Source: Bin5 sp965200685
GTDB lineage: Bacteria; Chloroflexota; Anaerolineae; Caldilineales; Caldilineaceae
Reading direction: 5' to 3'
Length of the DNA: 64,000 nt
Assembly (NCBI GenBank): GCA_965200685.1
Contig: OZ241379.1
Coordinates: 3,720,001-3,784,000 of the forward strand
Shown: piece by piece, positions 17,892-26,785 of the stretch
How the letters are laid out: each line of letters begins with the position of its first letter
Position numbering within the stretch: position 1 is the stretch's first letter
Notes under the pieces: model-generated
Database searches by the model: none
What the model was told of the DNA's origin: nothing
What the model saw: the letters and a program-made list of their open reading frames with translations, nothing else
Made by a program: the position numbers and the translations under genes

Positions 17892-18800
17892 ATGGAAATT
17901 CGCCAGTTAGGTAAGACTGAACTGCATGTTAGCTCAATCGGCCTGGGCTGTGTAACCTTTGGCCGCGAGATCGATGCACAGCGTTCATTTTCCATCATCG
18001 ATCATGCATTGGAACGGGGGACCAACCTGCTTGATACGGCAGAGGTCTATTCTGCCGGCCGCTCCGAGGAGGTCGTGGGGCAGTGGTTGTCCCGAGACGG
18101 GAACAGGGAACGGGTGGTTCTGGCGACAAAGATCGTGCCACCTCTGGGGCGAGAGCGAATTCTACAGACTGCTGAAGATAGCCTGCGTCGTCTGCAAACC
18201 GATGTCATTGATCTCTATCAACTCCATGCTTTTGATGCCAATACGCCCTTAGAAGATACCTTGGATGCCCTAAATACGCTGGTAGAGCAGGGCAAGGTTC
18301 GTTACATTGGCTGTAGTAATTTCGCGGCCTGGCAGATCTGCAAGGCTCTGTGGAAAGCTGATATGAATGGCTGGGCACATCTGGCATCGGTCCAACCAAA
18401 CTATAGCCTAGCCATCCGCGATATTGAGGCAGAACTGCTGCCATTTTGTGCGGACCAGGGGATTGGGGTAATTACCTACAGTCCGCTTGGGGCTGGCTTC
18501 CTCACCGGCAAATATACCAAGACCTGGACAGCCCCGCAGGGGACCCGTTTCGATATCATGCCTGATCATTGGGAAATCTACGAAAACGATACCTCTATGC
18601 GCCGTATGGAGGGGTTGCGTGCCGTATCCAAAGAGACCGGCATCTCCATGGTGCAATTGGCCCTGGCTTGGGTCATCGGCCATCCTAGTGTGACGTCAGT
18701 ACTGATTGGCTGTCGATCCCTCGCCCATGTAGATCAGGCCTTTGAGGCCGAGAAAATGGGGCTGACTACCGAACTGCGCGCGCGCTTGAGTGCTCTGTGA
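17892..18800 (+). CDS. Aldo-keto reductase
   Basis: This 302-residue member has the tetrad Asp48, Tyr53 (NLLDTAEVY), Lys80 (LATKI) and His112 (YQLHAFD). It differs enough from the copy at 16821-17801 to be a separate subfamily rather than a recent duplicate. The start at 17892 follows AGAGGAAGAAAACT. The gap to the upstream gene contains the recurrent CCGCAGTTACTGGCCA motif. Confidence 0.88.
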   Translation: MEIRQLGKTELHVSSIGLGCVTFGREIDAQRSFSIIDHALERGTNLLDTAEVYSAGRSEEVVGQWLSRDGNRERVVLATKIVPPLGRERILQTAEDSLRRLQTDVIDLYQLHAFDANTPLEDTLDALNTLVEQGKVRYIGCSNFAAWQICKALWKADMNGWAHLASVQPNYSLAIRDIEAELLPFCADQGIGVITYSPLGAGFLTGKYTKTWTAPQGTRFDIMPDHWEIYENDTSMRRMEGLRAVSKETGISMVQLALAWVIGHPSVTSVLIGCRSLAHVDQAFEAEKMGLTTELRARLSAL

Positions 18801-18853
18801 AACTGCAGTAGTACACTGCAGGGACTAACCATTGCTGTTTGAAAGGAAGGAAG

Positions 18854-19945
18854 ATGATGAAAACCTACCGCGCCGCCGTGATCGGCTGTAGCCGCATGGG
18901 CGGATTCATTGACAATGAAGTGATCGGCTCTCCTCGGATTGTGCTTCCATACTCCCATGCGGCCGGGTATAAGGCCTGTGAACGTACGGAACTGGTGGCC
19001 TGTGCGGACTTGCGTATAGATGTGATGGCTGCATTTGGACGGCAGTATGGCGTGGCTGAGCAAGGGCAGTACAGCGACTACCATAGAATGCTTGACCGCG
19101 TGGACCTAGACATCGTCAGCGTAGCCACCCAGCCGGAGCCCCGGGCAAAGATCGTGATCGATTGCGCTGAGAGAGGGGTCAAAGCCATTTATGCGGAAAA
19201 GGCCATGGCCGCATCCATGGCTGAGGCAGATGCGATGGTGGAGGCTCTGGAACGGAACGGTGTTATCCTGAATCTGGGCACCAACCGGCGTTGGGCGGCC
19301 CGCTATGACCGCATGAAGGAGATCATTGATAGCGGTGCATTGGGCGATCTCCAGCACCTGATCATCTACAACAATGGTACCCTCTTTAACACCGGTAGCC
19401 ATTTCCTGGACTTGATCCTGCGCCTCAACAACGACCAGCCGGCCGAGTGGGTGCAGGGCCATCTCCCCATTGGCGATAGGTTGTTTGATGGAGATATCTT
19501 GACCGAAGACCCGCAAGGCGAGGGCATCATTCAGTTCGCCAATGGAGTGAAGGCCTATGTTCTGCTCACTAGCCGTGCATCGGAGATTGAAGCTATCTGT
19601 TCCCATGGGACCATTACGGCCTTCAATGATGGCCATGATTGGCAGGTTCGTAGAGCATTCCCATCGGGCTACCAGGGGCGCAACGAGTTTCAGACCGTTG
19701 CGCCGCCCCAGGTGTCTGTGGTCAGTTCCACATTGCGGCTGATTGAAGACTTGGTTCATTCATTGGATACGGGGCAACCACCTAGAGGCGGTGCGCGGGT
19801 CGCTCGGGCCGGCAATGAATTGATCTTTGGTTTTATCGAATCTCATCGCTTGGGCGGAGCACGAGTTTCTCTGCCCCTAACAAAACGCACAACCCGGCTC
19901 GCCCGCAATCACACGCCACGACAGCCCAAATATACGTCCTCATGA
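18854..19945 (+). CDS. Gfo/Idh/MocA-type NAD(P)-dependent oxidoreductase
   Basis: The 363-residue protein has an N-terminal Rossmann domain with GCSRMG as its dinucleotide-binding loop and a YAEKAMA segment in place of the usual EKP motif. The C-terminal half is the alpha/beta substrate domain. Family members oxidise or isomerise sugars and inositols. AGGAAGG lies before two tandem ATGs at 18854 and 18857; either may be used. It ends the plus-strand catabolic run that begins at 10908. Confidence 0.86.
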   Translation: MMKTYRAAVIGCSRMGGFIDNEVIGSPRIVLPYSHAAGYKACERTELVACADLRIDVMAAFGRQYGVAEQGQYSDYHRMLDRVDLDIVSVATQPEPRAKIVIDCAERGVKAIYAEKAMAASMAEADAMVEALERNGVILNLGTNRRWAARYDRMKEIIDSGALGDLQHLIIYNNGTLFNTGSHFLDLILRLNNDQPAEWVQGHLPIGDRLFDGDILTEDPQGEGIIQFANGVKAYVLLTSRASEIEAICSHGTITAFNDGHDWQVRRAFPSGYQGRNEFQTVAPPQVSVVSSTLRLIEDLVHSLDTGQPPRGGARVARAGNELIFGFIESHRLGGARVSLPLTKRTTRLARNHTPRQPKYTSS

Positions 19946-20033
19946 ACCTGCTTGACATTGCTGAATCAAAGGGATTGTGTTAGACTTTCACAGATACACA
20001 GTGCCCGCTAGCCTGTAGGCTATGGGAGAGGAT

Positions 20034-21356
20034 ATGGACCCCACATTGAACACAGCAACCGTGAGTCGTGATACAATCAAAGAGGCGTTCCATGAACAAG
20101 AGAAACGCCTTCTCTCTACCCTCTCGTCAGCCGAGACTATGTCCGCGACCCTAGTACCTGCAGTCGTCTATATCCCTGCTATCAATCAAGAGCAGATAGA
20201 CCGAGCCAATGGCCAGCCCAAGTCCATCAACCCATTGGCTCCCGATGAAGGACGCTATGTCTCCCTAGAAGAATACTGGAACACGTGGTATGAACATCCC
20301 TATATCCATATCGACGTAAGCTACGAATGGAGCAATGGACGTCTGGAGGCCAAGCCTGTGCCAGCTCAACCGCAACGCCGACTCTACAAGTGGTTTTTCA
20401 GCATCCTGGATTCCTTTGTAAACACCTATCCCATTGCTGAACTGATCTATCTGGAGACAGGCTTTCGACTGACCATGGCGGACCTAGAGACGTCTAGTGG
20501 AGCGCGCGAGGCGGTACGCAAGCCGGACATCGGAGTGGTACGCAAGGACAATCCCATGCGCTTGGAATCCCATGAACGCTCCTATCGGGGGGTCTGCGAT
20601 ATGTGCGTGGAAGCAATCTCGGATTCTTCATCTTCTGAGGTGCGTCGTGACACAGTTGAGAAGATGAAGGATTATGCTCTGGCTGGGGTTCGGGAATACT
20701 TCATTCTTGATCCGAGTGGTCGTCACATGCACTTTTATCGTCTCATTGGGGATGGGCGTTACGCAGAGATCGAGCCTGATGTGAGGGGCGTGGTTCGTTC
20801 GGGGGTATTGCCTGGGTTCCAGTTTCGGTTGAGGGATCTGAAGCAGCAGCGGTCTCTGGAAGAGTTGGCATTGGATGAAGTGTATGGTGGGTATGTCCTG
20901 CGGGAATATCAGGCCGAGATGGCTGCTCGTCAGAAGGCGGAGGGGCAGGTTGCGGCTGAAGCGGAAGCTAGACGCGCAGCGGAGGAACAGGCTGCTACAG
21001 AAGCGCAGCGGGCCGCGACAGAAGCATCTGCTCGTCAGAAGGCGGAGGGGCAGGTTGCGGCTGAAGCGGAAGCTAGACGTGCAGCGGAGGAACAGGCCGC
21101 TACAGAAGCATCTGCTCGTCAGAAGGCGGAGGGGCAGGTTGCGGCTGAAGCGGAAGCTAGACGCGCAGCGGAGGAACAGGCCGCTACAGAAGCATCTGCT
21201 CGTCAGAAGGCGGAGGGGCAGGCTACGGCTGAAGCGGAAGCTAGACGCGCAGCAGAGGAACAGGCCACGGCTGAAGCGGAAGCTAGACGCGCAGCCGAAA
21301 AGCGGGCCCAGGCCTTGCAGGACGAATTGGCTCGCCTGCGCCAACAACTTCCCTGA
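20034..21356 (+). CDS. Uma2-type PD-(D/E)xK family protein with repeated coiled coil
   Basis: The Uma2 (DUF820) domain covers roughly residues 75-270 of 440, with Asp165 (RKPDIGVV), Glu193 (CVEAISDSS) and Lys210/Lys212 as candidate nuclease residues. The tail from about 298 is a coiled coil of near-identical blocks ending in RRAAEEQAATEAS. Uma2 proteins are predicted restriction-type nucleases that are numerous in cyanobacteria and Chloroflexota; their role is unproven. GGGAGAGG favours ATG 20034 over 20022. A TTGACA at 19952-19957 may be part of its promoter, but no good -10 box follows. A terminator lies about 95 bp after the stop. Confidence 0.85.
   Translation: MDPTLNTATVSRDTIKEAFHEQEKRLLSTLSSAETMSATLVPAVVYIPAINQEQIDRANGQPKSINPLAPDEGRYVSLEEYWNTWYEHPYIHIDVSYEWSNGRLEAKPVPAQPQRRLYKWFFSILDSFVNTYPIAELIYLETGFRLTMADLETSSGAREAVRKPDIGVVRKDNPMRLESHERSYRGVCDMCVEAISDSSSSEVRRDTVEKMKDYALAGVREYFILDPSGRHMHFYRLIGDGRYAEIEPDVRGVVRSGVLPGFQFRLRDLKQQRSLEELALDEVYGGYVLREYQAEMAARQKAEGQVAAEAEARRAAEEQAATEAQRAATEASARQKAEGQVAAEAEARRAAEEQAATEASARQKAEGQVAAEAEARRAAEEQAATEASARQKAEGQATAEAEARRAAEEQATAEAEARRAAEKRAQALQDELARLRQQLP
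20924..21303 (+). repeat. Tandem coding repeat (28-codon unit)
   Basis: The units start ARQKAEGQVAAEAEARRAA; two are 84 bp, the first has a 7-codon insertion, and the last is degenerate. Nearly identical DNA between units suggests recent expansion. Confidence 0.85.
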
Positions 21357-21450
21357 ACACCAAGTGCTATCGTGTAGAACCAATGTATGCTAGTGCGAGT
21401 ATTAGCTCTTCCCAGGAGGACGGGCAACAGCCGAACTACAATTATCAAGC

Positions 21451-21482
21451 GACCGGCAGATTCTCTGCCGGTCTTCTCTTTG
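21451..21482 (+). terminator. Rho-independent terminator after the Uma2 gene
   Basis: GACCGGCAGA (21451-21460), a 3-base loop and TCTGCCGGTC (21464-21473) form a perfect 10-bp stem followed by a pyrimidine run TTCTCTTT. The dyad also lies just downstream of the minus-strand genes, so it may serve both directions. Confidence 0.7.
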
Positions 21483-21588
21483 CCATGACCCGGTCGGCTG
21501 CATGTTGCAAGGCCGATAACTCCTCATCTTGAAAGATACCCTTGGCAACGATGAATCCAAATTGATCGATCTGTGCTTAGGTAAACAT
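21478..21588 (-). pseudogene. Phytanoyl-CoA dioxygenase N-terminal remnant
   Basis: From ATG 21588 the minus frame reads MFT, a TAA stop, then AQIDQFGFIVAKGIFQDEEL and SALQHAADRV, the typical start of a PhyH protein. The fourth codon is a stop, and the similarity ends near 21478 at the terminator. The rest of the gene is missing. It follows the aldo-keto reductase gene at 21621-22571 and was probably the last gene of that operon. Confidence 0.72.
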
Positions 21589-21620
21589 AATATCCGCTAG
21601 ATCCTGACGCAGCCAAAAGA

Positions 21621-22571
21621 TCACACTGACCGAAATTCGGCTGTGAATTTCGCCCATACCTTCTCATCAAGAGGTGTACTCGCGGCCCAGACGTTGGCCT
21701 CTAACTGCTCTACATTTAGGCTGCCGATCGGGTTGCCGTGAATGCGCTTCTCCTTCAGGCAGAACTGAATCGCCAGTTGTAGGAGATCGACATCTTCGCG
21801 CTGGCACCATTGGAACAGCTTTCGTGCTCCATCAACATCGGCATCGTTTTTGTAGCGTCCTCTCGCCATTGCCTGATCAATATCAACCCCGGTCAATAGA
21901 CCGCGCAAGATGGACCAACCGTTCATAACACCTATATCGGCTGCTACAGCCATGGGTAGGAGTGTATCGGCTGCGGTTTGGCGTATCAGATTATAGTCAT
22001 TGAAACAGAGCAGAAAATCAACGTCACCGCTGGCGATGGCTTTGCAATGAAAGTCATGGGGACGCATGCCATAGCCAACATGATGCACGAGCCCTTGGCT
22101 CTTGAGCTGTAGCAGCCCGGCCAGGGTACCGTTCTTGGCTAAGGTCGGGTCCATCTGTAAGGGGTCGTGGATCAGCACACCGTCAAAATAATCGGTTCCT
22201 AACATATTGAGCTGGTCCTCCACATCGCGGATGACACGCTCGGCCGAATAGTCCGGCTCGCCTTCACCATAAAAGCCCCATTGGGCTGCGGAATGACAGC
22301 AAAGCCGTCCTGTGATAATGACATCTGTCCGTGGGATTTCCTGTAGAGCCAAACCCAACTTACGTACAGAATCGCCATAACAGCGCGCGCAATCGAAATG
22401 GTTGACACCTAAGGCAACTGCATATTTGACAAGGGCGATAGCTTCTTCATCTGTGACAAAGCCGAAATGATTGCCAAAGCCTTGGGTTCCAAAGGGAATG
22501 ACCGGGATATCCAAATTGGTTTTGCCCAGACGACGGCGGGGAAGCGGGTGTGATAAAGTGTTTTGCGTCAT
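21621..22571 (-). CDS. Aldo-keto reductase-like protein with Arg in place of the catalytic Lys
   Basis: This 316-residue protein has Asp60 and Tyr65 (NHFDCARCYG) and His135 (VLIHD) of the tetrad, but the position of the catalytic lysine reads ITGRL (Arg89). Aldo-keto-like proteins with altered tetrads may lack reductase activity or use other chemistry. It lies 7 bp downstream of the permease gene at 22579-23445, so the last surviving gene of the sugar-importer operon. Confidence 0.82.
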   Translation of the reverse strand: MTQNTLSHPLPRRRLGKTNLDIPVIPFGTQGFGNHFGFVTDEEAIALVKYAVALGVNHFDCARCYGDSVRKLGLALQEIPRTDVIITGRLCCHSAAQWGFYGEGEPDYSAERVIRDVEDQLNMLGTDYFDGVLIHDPLQMDPTLAKNGTLAGLLQLKSQGLVHHVGYGMRPHDFHCKAIASGDVDFLLCFNDYNLIRQTAADTLLPMAVAADIGVMNGWSILRGLLTGVDIDQAMARGRYKNDADVDGARKLFQWCQREDVDLLQLAIQFCLKEKRIHGNPIGSLNVEQLEANVWAASTPLDEKVWAKFTAEFRSV

Positions 22572-22578
22572 AATGTCC

Positions 22579-23445
22579 TTACATCTTGATCCCTGATTCT
22601 ACCAATCCTTCCACGTAGAATTTACCCAAAACGATAAAGAGAATCACAAGGGGAATTGAGGCGAGCACATAGCCGGCGAAAAGAGGCCCACCGGCCCCAA
22701 AATCTACACCATCATTTGTGGTCCTGGACAGCCGAAAGAGGCCCACAGAGATCACCTGTTTGCTCATGTCGTGGATCGTCACCAGCGGCCAGAGAAAGGA
22801 GTTCCACTCTGCAACGAAATTTAGAACCGAGAGAGTTGCGAGTCCCGGCAGGCTCAAGGGAAATGTGATATGCCATATCAGAGACCAGACACCGGCTCCA
22901 TCACAGCGGGCCGATTCATAGAGCTCCTCAGGTATGCCTGTAATAAAGGCGCGCATCAAAAAAATACCCAAAATCGGCCCTCCTGCAAGATTGGGAATGA
23001 TCAGGGCCCATCTAGAATTGAGCAGACCAAGATTAAGGTAGAGCATATAGGCAGGGATAAACGAGAGGACCCATGGCACCATCAGTAGGGAGATGATGGC
23101 ATAGTAGAGGGGTTCACGCAGTGGAAAGCGCATACGGGCAAATACATAGCCGCCGATTAGCGACAGCACGAGCACACCCGCCAGCCCTATCGCAGCCACA
23201 AGCACCGTGTTCCACATATAGGCATCAATGACATCCCAGGCCGCGTTGTAGTTGGACCCACGCAAAGGGAGGCTTACGCCCCAACGTTCCCAGCGATACT
23301 GGAGGCCGTTCTTGAAAGACAGGTTAATCATAATAAGGGTAGGAATCAGTGAGAGGAACAGTAGCAAAACAATGATGACATGCAGACCCAACTGCGAAAT
23401 CTGCAACGGACGCCGACGATAGACCTCTCGGTATTGTGTTGACAT
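22579..23445 (-). CDS. Carbohydrate ABC importer permease (MalG-like)
   Basis: This 288-residue inner-membrane protein has six predicted segments and the MalG-type EAA loop (YESARCDGAGVWSLIWHI). It pairs with the MalF-like permease at 23526-24482. ATG 23445 follows AGGAATACA; a longer frame would read back into a 57-bp repeat element and is not credible. No ATPase gene is in this operon, so a shared ATPase encoded elsewhere is inferred. Confidence 0.9.
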   Translation of the reverse strand: MSTQYREVYRRRPLQISQLGLHVIIVLLLFLSLIPTLIMINLSFKNGLQYRWERWGVSLPLRGSNYNAAWDVIDAYMWNTVLVAAIGLAGVLVLSLIGGYVFARMRFPLREPLYYAIISLLMVPWVLSFIPAYMLYLNLGLLNSRWALIIPNLAGGPILGIFLMRAFITGIPEELYESARCDGAGVWSLIWHITFPLSLPGLATLSVLNFVAEWNSFLWPLVTIHDMSKQVISVGLFRLSRTTNDGVDFGAGGPLFAGYVLASIPLVILFIVLGKFYVEGLVESGIKM

Positions 23446-23462
23446 ATTGTATTCCTGATTTC

Positions 23463-23521
23463 GGTACGAGAAATTTTGACAGAGAAATAGTGGTAACAAT
23501 GACAAAATTTTCTGTGCCAAA
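23463..23521. repeat. 59-bp inverted-repeat element, copy 2
   Basis: It matches 13929-13985 nearly base for base, with two extra bases in the middle. It sits exactly between two permease genes, just upstream of the start at 23445. Confidence 0.75.
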
Positions 23522-23525
23522 ACTC

Positions 23526-24482
23526 TCAGTTAGATTCTTCGTTCGTAGGACGTATGCTACGGTTGATGATGAGCGTCCCGACCATGGCAATAATGAACAG
23601 CATGAGGCCAATGGCTGACGAGTAGCCGAACTCTTGGGCGCGGAAGGCTTTATGAAACATAGTCAGGCCCGGCACCATGGTGGCAAATCCTGGTCCTCCA
23701 TCGGTGAGGACCAGGATATTTTGGAAGGCAGTGATGGCATTAATCACCGCCAGGATGGCCAACAGCCGCACTTGGCCAAGCACTAGGGGCAGGTCAATAC
23801 GTAGGACGCGTCTAATCCCTATACAGCCATCCAGGGCCGCGGCTTCATAGACAGAGAGCGAAATCTGCCCCAGCCCACCCAAGTAGATCAGCGTACCTAC
23901 TCCCCAAACCCAAGGAAACCCCACAAAGATAATGGCATAGATGGCCGTGGCCGGCTCCCCAAGCCAGTTAAGAGCCAACTCATCGTAGCCTAGGGTTCGT
24001 AGCAGATCATTGATCGGGCCGAGATATGGATCGTACAACTTCTGCCATAACAAGACCGTCACAATGCCAGGCACCAGCATGGGGATGATGACGAGTAGAC
24101 GATACAATTCCTTGGCAGCCGACGAACGCACAAAGAAGATCAATTCCGCCATCAAGAAAGGCATGACGATGCCAGCGAACAGGCCAAAGCATAAGAGTTT
24201 CAGGATATTGACCAGTTCATGAGGGGTCTCGGCATAGGTAAGATAGGCGATAAAATTGTCCAGACCGACAAAGGTAGCGGGGACACCGGGCCGCCAACGG
24301 TAGAAAGCCCGTACCAGTCCGAGGATAGGTGGATAATAGACAAATACAATGAGCAAGAGGAAGATCGGGCTCAATAGGGCATATGCCTGCCAGGATTTGC
24401 GTATGGCTACTAGGCTGAAGGCCGGCCTTTCTCCCAGCCCCTGCACATGACGCCTAGTGTCTCGTTTGGTTGCAATCCTCAT
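23526..24482 (-). CDS. Carbohydrate ABC importer permease (MalF/UgpA-like)
   Basis: The 318-residue protein starts with a basic segment, then a membrane helix (YALLSPIFLLLIVFVYYPPI), and ends with the usual EAA loop (YEAAALDGCIGIRRVL). It is the partner of the MalG-like permease downstream. ATG 24482 has TTAC-rich context and no strong ribosome site. It lies 54 bp downstream of the Ig-like anchored protein gene. Confidence 0.9.
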   Translation of the reverse strand: MRIATKRDTRRHVQGLGERPAFSLVAIRKSWQAYALLSPIFLLLIVFVYYPPILGLVRAFYRWRPGVPATFVGLDNFIAYLTYAETPHELVNILKLLCFGLFAGIVMPFLMAELIFFVRSSAAKELYRLLVIIPMLVPGIVTVLLWQKLYDPYLGPINDLLRTLGYDELALNWLGEPATAIYAIIFVGFPWVWGVGTLIYLGGLGQISLSVYEAAALDGCIGIRRVLRIDLPLVLGQVRLLAILAVINAITAFQNILVLTDGGPGFATMVPGLTMFHKAFRAQEFGYSSAIGLMLFIIAMVGTLIINRSIRPTNEESN

Positions 24483-24536
24483 GTAACGATTCCTTCTCGG
24501 ACGGGTACACCTTAGAGTAGTTCGGGAGCGGATAGG

Positions 24537-24980
24537 CTAATCCGTGCTGGTGGACAGTGGTGCCTCGACCGGTACCTCGATCAGATAGTGCTTGTCCACT
24601 TCAAACAAGCGCGCGACGTTGAGGTCTATCACATGGATAATTGTAGGCTCCTGCATGTCATAGGGTCCGACCGCGTTGGGGGTGTAGGTATACTCCGCCC
24701 GTCCGTCCGCATCCGTATACGTCCACTCCGGGATGAAGATGCCGCCGCCGGATTCAAGCCAGGCCTGCAGCAGGGAATTGGCACGCGGCATCCCGTTCTC
24801 CGTAACGCGCACTGTCAAGGTAATTGAGTTCTTGCCATCGGCTACAACCTTTGGCGGATCAAGTTGCCCTTCAATGGAGATATTGGGCAGACGCGCCTGA
24901 GCTTGCAGCCAATCCAACCCTATGGCTGCAAGCAAAAGACCGATCATCGCTAATGCCAACAGACGTCCTCTGCCTATCAT
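24537..24980 (-). CDS. Membrane-anchored protein with an Ig-like (Big_1-type) domain
   Basis: This 147-residue product has an N-terminal membrane segment (LLALAMIGLLLAAIGL) and a single extracytoplasmic domain with the Big_1 style DPPKVVADGKNSITLTVRV and TDADGRAEYTYTP. Such domains normally occur in adhesins or extracellular enzymes. ATG 24980 has AAGGA upstream; the longer frame begins inside a palindrome. It lies between the binding protein and permease genes of the sugar importer, so an accessory role on the outer face is possible but unproven. Confidence 0.72.
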   Translation of the reverse strand: MIGRGRLLALAMIGLLLAAIGLDWLQAQARLPNISIEGQLDPPKVVADGKNSITLTVRVTENGMPRANSLLQAWLESGGGIFIPEWTYTDADGRAEYTYTPNAVGPYDMQEPTIIHVIDLNVARLFEVDKHYLIEVPVEAPLSTSTD

Positions 24981-25001
24981 CTGCCGGATCCTTACTACTG
25001 C

Positions 25002-25025
25002 AGTGGAGAGCAATTGCTCTCCACT
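25002..25025. repeat. 24-bp perfect palindrome after a binding-protein gene
   Basis: AGTGGAGAGCAA and its complement abut at 25013/25014. The palindrome begins 9 bp after the stop of the family-1 binding-protein gene and precedes the next gene of the same operon. An mRNA hairpin with a retarding role is inferred. Confidence 0.85.
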
Positions 25026-25034
25026 AGGGTTTCA

Positions 25035-26600
25035 CTACTCGCTTTCCGTTTGCTCCTTCAAGATCGCTTCGTAGCGGGCAGCACCGGCCGCAAACTCCTC
25101 CTCCTGACGGATAAAGAAAGTCTCTTCGTCGATCTGGCCTGTGATCCACTCCACGAAAATCGGTCGCCACTTCATGAAATTGTCATTGTCCCAATACCAT
25201 CCCTGCCCCCACCAAGCGATGGCATAGTCGTACAGAGGCAACTTGAACGTGGCAATCTCCTGCCAGATAGAGCCAAGCGGCGCGTCCACGGCCGAGGGAA
25301 TCCGCGCCTGATTCTCATTGACGAGGAAAGCATTGTTTTGCGGCTCAGTCAGAAACTGCCAAAAGTCTATGGTTTGAGCGAGATTGTTGTCCGCTTCGCT
25401 TGACGAGGCGATGATCACAAACTCCGACCCTTGGATAGCGGTGAGAAGTTCGCCGGGCACAGTGCCATCCCCGGCTGTTGTGCGTGGTGGGTCTGTCGCA
25501 CCTGGCCACTCCTCTGTGGCTGGTATGTCTCTGCTGTTGGGCAGGGGTGGTGGCAGGAAGCCGCGCTCGAAAGTGATATTGGGGTCATTGGCCAAGCGAG
25601 AAAACTCCCACGACCCAGAATATCGCAACCCGACCTTGCCCTCGCGCCATAACAGATCGATATCGACCGTGTTGAACCCGTCGATCCAATAGGAAGCCAT
25701 TGCGCGCATCTCAGCAAAGGCGCGCCGGTAGATCGGCGTGTTCGGCCCGATGAGACCGTTCTGATAGGCCGGCAATGCCTCTTCAATGCCGATAAACTTG
25801 TCATCATTGAGGTCCATCTCCGGGAGAATTGGCTGCATCATTGATGGCAGGATCTGCAACGCCAGAGGCCACAGGTTGCCAGTCGCTTGCTCGGCTTGCC
25901 AGGGAGCCAAGCCATCGCCGGCCTCCTTCAATGTCTTGGCTACCTCCATCTCATCGCTCCAAGTTGCCGGCGGTTCCAGGCCCAAGCGGTCCAGGGTATC
26001 CTTATTGTAGGCCAGGCCGACCTCAATATTGGGCCAGATGTTATCAATGGGGGCCGTATAGACGTGCCCATCGGGTTGGACCAGAGAACTCATAAACGAC
26101 GGGTAAAAGATGTCGTTCCATGTCTCGTATTGGGGCGCGTAGGGGTTGGGCTGTGCCAAGTATTCGTCCATCGGTTGAGCCCACCCGTTTTGGACCGCGA
26201 AATTGTGTGTACTCCGCACCAGATGCGGTGCTGTGCCCGCGGTTGCCGACGCAGTGAGCCAAGCGAAGTAGTCTTCGCCGCCCGGCCCTTCCTCATACAC
26301 GATCTCCGTCCCTGGATTTGTTTCCTCGTACCGTTGGGCGAGAATCCGTGGGGCATTGACCACAATAGGGTGTTCGGCCGAGCGGCTCGTCCACTCAGTC
26401 GGCGTGTACGAGCCACCAATCCAGACTCGAATAGCCGTTCGCTCGGGGGCCGGCTGGGATGCCTCCGCTGAATTGTCAGAGCCGGCGGCCGGCTGACCGA
26501 CCTCAACTGCGGCTGGACTACAGGCTGCCAGTAGGGTCGTGCCGCCCAGCACACCTGCTAGTGACAAGAAATCTCGTCTACTTAACTGTCTTGCTTGCAT
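25035..26600 (-). CDS. Family-1 solute-binding lipoprotein of a sugar-type ABC importer
   Basis: This 521-residue protein has a twin-arginine signal (SRRDFLSLAG) and a lipobox (LLAAC), so export by the Tat system and anchoring on the outer face are predicted. The body is of the extracellular binding-protein family 1 type seen with MalF/MalG permeases (VAKTLKEAGDG, IGIEEALPAYQNG, AFLVNENQARIPS). Sugars or sugar derivatives are the usual ligands. GGAGA precedes ATG 26600. It is the first gene of the operon that runs down to 21478. Confidence 0.88.
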   Translation of the reverse strand: MQARQLSRRDFLSLAGVLGGTTLLAACSPAAVEVGQPAAGSDNSAEASQPAPERTAIRVWIGGSYTPTEWTSRSAEHPIVVNAPRILAQRYEETNPGTEIVYEEGPGGEDYFAWLTASATAGTAPHLVRSTHNFAVQNGWAQPMDEYLAQPNPYAPQYETWNDIFYPSFMSSLVQPDGHVYTAPIDNIWPNIEVGLAYNKDTLDRLGLEPPATWSDEMEVAKTLKEAGDGLAPWQAEQATGNLWPLALQILPSMMQPILPEMDLNDDKFIGIEEALPAYQNGLIGPNTPIYRRAFAEMRAMASYWIDGFNTVDIDLLWREGKVGLRYSGSWEFSRLANDPNITFERGFLPPPLPNSRDIPATEEWPGATDPPRTTAGDGTVPGELLTAIQGSEFVIIASSSEADNNLAQTIDFWQFLTEPQNNAFLVNENQARIPSAVDAPLGSIWQEIATFKLPLYDYAIAWWGQGWYWDNDNFMKWRPIFVEWITGQIDEETFFIRQEEEFAAGAARYEAILKEQTESE

Positions 26601-26785
26601 GGTTGTTTCTCTCCATTGTCAACCAGTGGGCAGTGACCAGTATACTACCGGTGGCCACTGTGGGGCCACTACCTACAGATCACTGCAGTCCAATAAATCG
26701 CCTGTGGTTAATTAAGCCATGTATCCTCCGATTGATTACATGTGATCAAGAGCAGTCAGATTGTCCGAATCCTGATTGGAAACGA

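Noticed and set aside
20628..21383. Minus-strand frame over the Uma2 coiled coil
   Set aside because: Repeat-driven shadow frame; the plus strand has the family motifs.
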